Positions 60,686-64,000 of a stretch of 64,000 nt of DNA are shown in pieces; the stretch's first letter is position 1, and every line of letters begins with the position of its first letter. The translations under genes were made by a program, and so were the position numbers. A model generated the notes under the pieces. That model did no database searches. It saw nothing but the letters and a program-made list of their open reading frames with translations, and was not told the DNA's origin. The stretch spans positions 1 through 64,000 of the forward strand of contig NZ_JAUSUJ010000030.1 in NCBI RefSeq assembly GCF_030813915.1. Reading direction: 5' to 3'. The stretch comes from Rhodoplanes tepidamans. Its GTDB lineage: Bacteria; Pseudomonadota; Alphaproteobacteria; Rhizobiales; Xanthobacteraceae.

Positions 60686-60789
60686 TGCAAATGTTCCGGC
60701 CGCGGAAGATGGCATCTCGATTTCTCATTATCACGTTGATGGCGCGTTAGTTTTGAGCCACGACGTGACATCGGCTCGGAACATTTGCA
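60686..60789. repeat. 13-bp inverted repeat in the left-end noncoding region
   Basis: TGCAAATGTTCCG (60686-60698) and its perfect reverse complement CGGAACATTTGCA (60777-60789), 78 bp apart. They lie downstream of the secreted protein gene inside the prophage's left end. Too far apart for a terminator; dimer-binding site or additional transposition site possible. Confidence 0.6.
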
Positions 60790-60912
60790 CGGACCCCGCC
60801 ATCGGCCGCTTCGACCGGTCTCCGAAGCGGCGTGGGAGCGCTTCGCTCGGCAGCCACCGGCGACACGAAAAGCGGCGCCTCGACAACACCTTGAAGGTTG
60901 GATACGGAGGTT

Positions 60913-60929
60913 TCGAAGGATCTTCGAAG
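60913..60929 (-). repeat. 17-bp subterminal inverted repeat, left-end copy
   Basis: Reverse complement CTTCGAAGATCCTTCGA, 14/17 identical to the copy at 17016-17032. Both are 120-210 bp inside the ends. Function unknown. Confidence 0.5.
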
Positions 60930-60954
60930 GGCGCCGTCGCGGCGCCGCCGCCCT

Positions 60955-61125
60955 CCAGGATCATGTGTCCCGGCGCGCCGCCCTCCAGGATCAAGTGTCT
61001 AAATGCCCGTCCGGTTTAGACACCACGCCGCCCGCCGGAACCCCGCGCCGCCGTTGGGATTTCAGCCCTTCATTGGCCTTCCCGGCACTTCCCACCAGGA
61101 CTCCAGAATCAAGTGTCCACTAACA
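60955..61125 (-). other. Left-end transposase site array (L1, L2, L3)
   Basis: On the minus strand the core GGACAC(A/T)TGA occurs at 61118-61108 (L1, GGACACTTGAT), 61000-60990 (L2, AGACACTTGAT) and 60970-60960 (L3, GGACACATGAT). The outer one is followed by TGTTAGT at the very end. L2-L3 are 30 bp apart and 118 bp inside L1, much like Mu's L1...L2-L3. GTGTCTAAA-TTTAGACAC forms a hairpin at 60995-61022. The 60683-61125 stretch has no gene. Confidence 0.78.
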
Positions 61126-61130
61126 CGGGT
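61126..61130. repeat. Prophage target-site duplication, copy 2 (CGGGT)
   Basis: CGGGT directly follows the terminal ACA at 61123-61125 and is identical to 16893-16897. Confidence 0.93.
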
Positions 61131-61244
61131 GAGGGGGCTCTCCTCTCGCTCGGAGTTCGCGGCCCGCCCCCTCACCCGCCTGCGCTTCGCGCAGGCACCC
61201 TCTCCCACGGGGGGAGAGGGGAAGAGCGGCTGGCCGCGCTGCCA

Positions 61245-63044
61245 ATGACCCCCTTCCTCGGCGTCGAGAAATCGGCCACCGGGCGCGTGTGGCGCGACCG
61301 GCTGGACGAGCGCGCCACCCAGCGGGCGGTCGCCATCGTGCAGCGGCACGGCACGCCGGAGCTCCTGGCGCGCGTCCTCGCGGGGCGCGGCGTCGAGCCC
61401 GACGACGTGCCGGCGCATCTCGACCCGACCATTCGCCGGCTGATGCCGGACCCCGCCGTGCTCACCGACATGGAGCCGGCGGCCGCGCGGCTCGCCGACG
61501 CGGTGGAGCGCGGCGAGCGCGTCACCGTGTTCGGCGACTACGACGTCGACGGCGCCACCGCGAGCGCCCTGATGACGCTGGTGCTGCGCCAGTGCGGCCT
61601 CGATCCCGACATCTACATCCCGGACCGGATCTTCGAGGGCTACGGCCCCAACGTCGAGGCGATCCGCCAGATCGCGGCGCGAAAGACCCGGCTGATCGTC
61701 GCGGTCGACTGCGGCACGTCGAGCTACGAGCCGCTCGCCGAGGCGAAGACGCTCGGCGTCGACGTGGTGGTGGTCGACCATCACATGGCCGACGAGACGC
61801 TGCCGCCGGCCGTGGCGCTGGTGAACCCGAATCGCCAGGACGACCTCTCCAGGCTCGGCCATCTGTGCGCGGTCGGCCTCGTGTTCATGACCGTGGTGGC
61901 GCTGCTGCGCGAGCTGCGCCGCCGCGGCTTCTGGAGCGACCTGCGGCCGCAGCCGGATCTCCTCGAATATGTCGACATCGTCGCGCTCGGCACCGTCGCC
62001 GACGTCGTGCCGCTCGTCGGGCTCAACCGCGCCTTCGTGGCCAAGGGCCTGATCGGCATGAAGCGGCGCGAGCGCGTCGGCCTCACCGCGCTGATGGACG
62101 TCTCTCGTCTCTCCGGGCCGCCCGAGGCGTGGCACCTGGGTTTCCTCCTGGGGCCGCGCATCAACGCGGGCGGGCGAATCGGCCGCGCCGATCTCGGCGC
62201 CCGCCTGCTCACGCTCGACGATCCCGTCGAGGCGCAGACCATCGCGGCCGAGCTCGACCGGCTCAACCGCGAGCGCCAGGTGATCGAGCAGGCGGCCGTC
62301 GCCGAGGCCGAGGCCGAGGCGATGGCGGCGCTCGGCCTGGAGGAGAAGGGCGCCGTGGTGGTGACGGCGGCGGCCGGCTGGCATCCCGGCGTCGTCGGCC
62401 TCGTCGCGGCGCGGCTGAAGGAGCGCTTCGGCCGCCCGGCCTTCGCCATCGCCATGGAGCCGGGCGAGACCGGCACCGGCTCGGGCCGCTCGATCCCCGG
62501 CGTCGATCTCGGCCGCGCCGTCAAGCGCGCCCTGCAGGAGGGCCTGCTGGTGAAGGGCGGCGGCCACGCCATGGCGGCCGGCGTGACGCTGCGCAAGACC
62601 GCGCTCGGCGCCTTCCGGGCGTTCCTGGAGGAGGCGCTGGCGCCCGCCGTCGAGATCGCACGGCGCGATCACGCCCTGAAGATCGACGGGGCCGTGTCGG
62701 CGGCCGCCGTGACCCCGGATCTGTGCCGCACGCTGGCGCAGGCCGGCCCCTACGGCTCCGGCAATCCCGAGCCGGTGCTGGCGCTGCCCTCCCACACGGT
62801 CGCCTATGCGGACGAGGTGGGGCAGGCGCACGTGAAGCTGCGGCTGAAGGGCGGCGACGGCGCCTTCGTCGAGGCGATCGCGTTCCGGGCCGCCGGCCAG
62901 CCGCTCGGCCGGGCGCTCCTGGAGAGCCGCGGCCGGCGCGTCCACGTCGCCGGCTGCCTCGCCGTCGACCGCTGGCAGGGCGCCGAGAAGGCCCAGCTGC
63001 GCGTCCTCGACGTGGCGAACGGCGACCCGACCAGCCTGCGCTGA
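61245..63044 (+). CDS. recJ: Single-stranded-DNA-specific exonuclease RecJ
   Basis: Processive 5'-3' ssDNA exonuclease for recombination and mismatch repair. The 599-residue protein has the DHH phosphoesterase motifs FGDYDVDGATASAL, VDCGTSSYEPL and VVDHHMADETL, the DHHA1 part (GRSIPGVDLGRAVKRALQEGLLVKGGGHAMAAG) and the C-terminal OB region. The start ATG 61245 is preceded by CTGCCA; a frame reaching 61113 crosses the phage end and so is not the original start. It lost its co-operon link to glpX when the prophage inserted. Confidence 0.95.
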   Translation: MTPFLGVEKSATGRVWRDRLDERATQRAVAIVQRHGTPELLARVLAGRGVEPDDVPAHLDPTIRRLMPDPAVLTDMEPAAARLADAVERGERVTVFGDYDVDGATASALMTLVLRQCGLDPDIYIPDRIFEGYGPNVEAIRQIAARKTRLIVAVDCGTSSYEPLAEAKTLGVDVVVVDHHMADETLPPAVALVNPNRQDDLSRLGHLCAVGLVFMTVVALLRELRRRGFWSDLRPQPDLLEYVDIVALGTVADVVPLVGLNRAFVAKGLIGMKRRERVGLTALMDVSRLSGPPEAWHLGFLLGPRINAGGRIGRADLGARLLTLDDPVEAQTIAAELDRLNRERQVIEQAAVAEAEAEAMAALGLEEKGAVVVTAAAGWHPGVVGLVAARLKERFGRPAFAIAMEPGETGTGSGRSIPGVDLGRAVKRALQEGLLVKGGGHAMAAGVTLRKTALGAFRAFLEEALAPAVEIARRDHALKIDGAVSAAAVTPDLCRTLAQAGPYGSGNPEPVLALPSHTVAYADEVGQAHVKLRLKGGDGAFVEAIAFRAAGQPLGRALLESRGRRVHVAGCLAVDRWQGAEKAQLRVLDVANGDPTSLR

Positions 63045-63052
63045 GAAGGCTG

Positions 63053-63166
63053 CCGTCATTCCGGGGCGCGGGGCAAAGCCCCGCGAACCCGGAATCCAGC
63101 GGCAAATTCGGAGGTCCTTGGCTGGATTCCGGGTTCGGCGCTGCGCGCCGCCCCGGAATGACCAAT
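63053..63166. repeat. Intergenic inverted repeat (dispersed type)
   Basis: GTCATTCCGGGGCGCGG...GAACCCGGAATCCAGC, then GCTGGATTCCGGGTTC...CCCCGGAATGAC. The same arms appear at 8004-8106. Located between the convergent recJ and DapA-like genes. About 115 bp, no gene. Confidence 0.8.
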
Positions 63167-63189
63167 CACGTGATCAGCCGGATACCCGA

Positions 63190-64000
63190 TCACGCCGCCT
63201 TGCGGGCCTCGGCGAGGTCGATCACCGGCACGCCGACGCGGGTGAGCAGGCGGTGCAGGGTCTCGATCTCGACCAGGCTCGGCTTCGGCATCGGGGCCCG
63301 CATGAACGGGTTCGGGATCAGCCCGGCGATCCAGGTCGCGGTCTTGTAGCGGATGTGCAGGCGGCCCATGTCGGCGACGTAGTCGTGCAGCTCGGACAGG
63401 CCGCCGTCCCAGATCTCGCGCGCCTTCACGATGTCGTTGCGGTCCCACGCGTCGAGGTGGTCCATCATCGGCTCGAGCGCGAAGTTCCAGAAGCCCGACA
63501 GCGTGCCGTCGAACAGGCCGGTCGCCTTGTACTCGTGCCAGCGCGAGGCGAGCGCGCCCATGATGGCGACGTGCCGGTCGAGCGAGCGCAGGCCCTTCGC
63601 GATCAGCCGGAAGCCGTCGTACATGTAGGTCATCTTCCAGCCGACGATGTTGGGCACCTCGCGGCAGATGCGCAGCGTCGCGGCGAGCGGCAGGCCCGGA
63701 TAGAAGGGCGGCTTGGCGCCGCCGACCGGATGGGTGACGATCGGCAGGTCGACGGCGCGGTCCTGGGCGACGATCTGGTCGAGCCAGATCTCCGGATAGC
63801 CGTCGGCGTCCCAGCATGAGGTGACGTCCTGGGCGCCGCCGGGCGGCGTCACGAAGATGCCGTCGACGCCGAGCGCCTTGCAGTCCTTGGCGGTCTCGAC
63901 CGTCTCCTCGGTGGTGAGCGCCCAGGTGCCGGCGATCAGCGGCACCTTGCCGTTGGTCTCCTCCTGGGCGATCTCCAGCACGCGGCGCTTCTCGGCGCGG
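63190..64000 (-). CDS. DapA-superfamily (DHDPS/NAL-type) lyase, 5' part missing
   Basis: C-terminal ~270 residues of a class I (Schiff-base) aldolase. Conserved features: KVPLIAGTWALTTEETVETAKDCKALGVDGIFVTPPG, PIVTHPVGG, and the lysine candidate in VGWKMTYMYDG. The start lies beyond 64000, as the frame remains open to the window's end (the apparent GTG at 63981 is internal). Real dihydrodipicolinate synthase usually has GIKD/GVKE around the Lys, so a paralogue acting on another 2-oxoacid is more likely. Confidence 0.8.
   Translation of the reverse strand, partial: RAEKRRVLEIAQEETNGKVPLIAGTWALTTEETVETAKDCKALGVDGIFVTPPGGAQDVTSCWDADGYPEIWLDQIVAQDRAVDLPIVTHPVGGAKPPFYPGLPLAATLRICREVPNIVGWKMTYMYDGFRLIAKGLRSLDRHVAIMGALASRWHEYKATGLFDGTLSGFWNFALEPMMDHLDAWDRNDIVKAREIWDGGLSELHDYVADMGRLHIRYKTATWIAGLIPNPFMRAPMPKPSLVEIETLHRLLTRVGVPVIDLAEARKAA

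Larger units (their letters stand above)
16898..61125 (-). mobile_element. Complete Mu-like transposable prophage (44,228 bp)
   Basis: Ends are TGTAGCC...ACTAACA (TGT/ACA termini) with a 5-bp duplication CGGGT on both sides. The element carries a MuA-like DDE transposase, MuB-like ATPase, Ner, GemA, Mor, and a Mu-order head and contractile-tail module, with no gap in the essential set except an unidentified holin. The genetic left end is at 61125, so late genes run leftward on the minus strand. No disrupted essential gene was found, so it may be inducible. It sits between glpX and recJ. Confidence 0.96.

Noticed and set aside
60777-60789. CGGAACATTTGCA considered as the prophage's left terminus
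   Set aside because: Ends in CA but no matching 5-bp duplication was found at the other side. The TGT/ACA ends at 16898 and 61125 with CGGGT on both sides are exact.
63190-63981. Complete dapA gene starting at GTG 63981
   Set aside because: Frame stays open with family-like sequence (AEKRR) to the window edge, so the gene is truncated, and the Lys context is unlike true DapA.

Overview
This is a GC-rich chromosomal segment, most likely from an alphaproteobacterium of the Hyphomicrobiales (Rhizobiales) type. The clues are a parE, argC, class I phaC, aminotransferase-hom-glpX-recJ gene set, a GcrA-type regulator carried by the resident phage, and the GC-rich intergenic palindromes. No RNA gene or CRISPR array was seen. 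Species cannot be decided from the sequence alone.

Host left flank (1-16892): parE (-), a subtilisin-like peptidase and a small downstream gene (+), a DedA membrane protein, a Tat-exported metallo-beta-lactamase-fold hydrolase, ogt (-), argC (+), a small hypothetical and a degraded AbrB/MazE-type antitoxin (-), a CBS-BON protein (-), a PHA synthase with a very long N-terminal extension (-), a small lipoprotein (+), then a co-directional aminotransferase, homoserine dehydrogenase (hom) and class II fructose-bisphosphatase (glpX). Host right flank (61131-64000): recJ (+) and a truncated DapA-superfamily gene (-). From general knowledge of alphaproteobacteria, recJ is expected right after glpX, so the prophage splits a conserved gene string.

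Prefix-to-suffix, 16898-61125 is one complete 44,228-bp Mu-like transposable prophage. Its ends read TGT...ACA, it is flanked by a 5-bp target duplication CGGGT, and it has Mu-style arrays of repeated end sites (two spaced 22 bp at one end, three at the other). It lies in reverse, so its genetic left end is at 61125 and nearly all genes are on the minus strand. In phage order: left-end sites; a LexA-like self-cleaving type repressor and a secreted protein (+ strand, one operon); an operator; Ner; small membrane and unknown genes; a ParB-domain protein; the DDE transposase (MuA-like) and its ATPase (MuB-like); a DnaA-domain-IV protein; DUF3164, a LexA-type winged helix, GemA, an ASCH protein, a GcrA homologue and the Mor activator; then the late genes: endolysin, spanins, DUF2730, small and large terminase, portal, a minor head protein fused to an ADP-ribosyltransferase, gpG, protease/scaffold, decoration protein, major capsid, neck and terminator proteins, sheath, tube, frameshifted tail chaperone, tape measure, baseplate, tail fibre and a tail spike with a carbohydrate esterase domain. 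Many neighbouring genes overlap as ATGA or GTGA, pointing to translational coupling.

The most unusual parts are the accessory functions: the capsid-ADP-ribosyltransferase fusion, the pairing of GcrA-like and DnaA-like proteins in the early operon, the esterase tail spike, a membrane-protein moron on the opposite strand framed by matching RNA hairpins, a palindrome repeated in front of three late gene blocks, and the secreted protein co-transcribed with the repressor.
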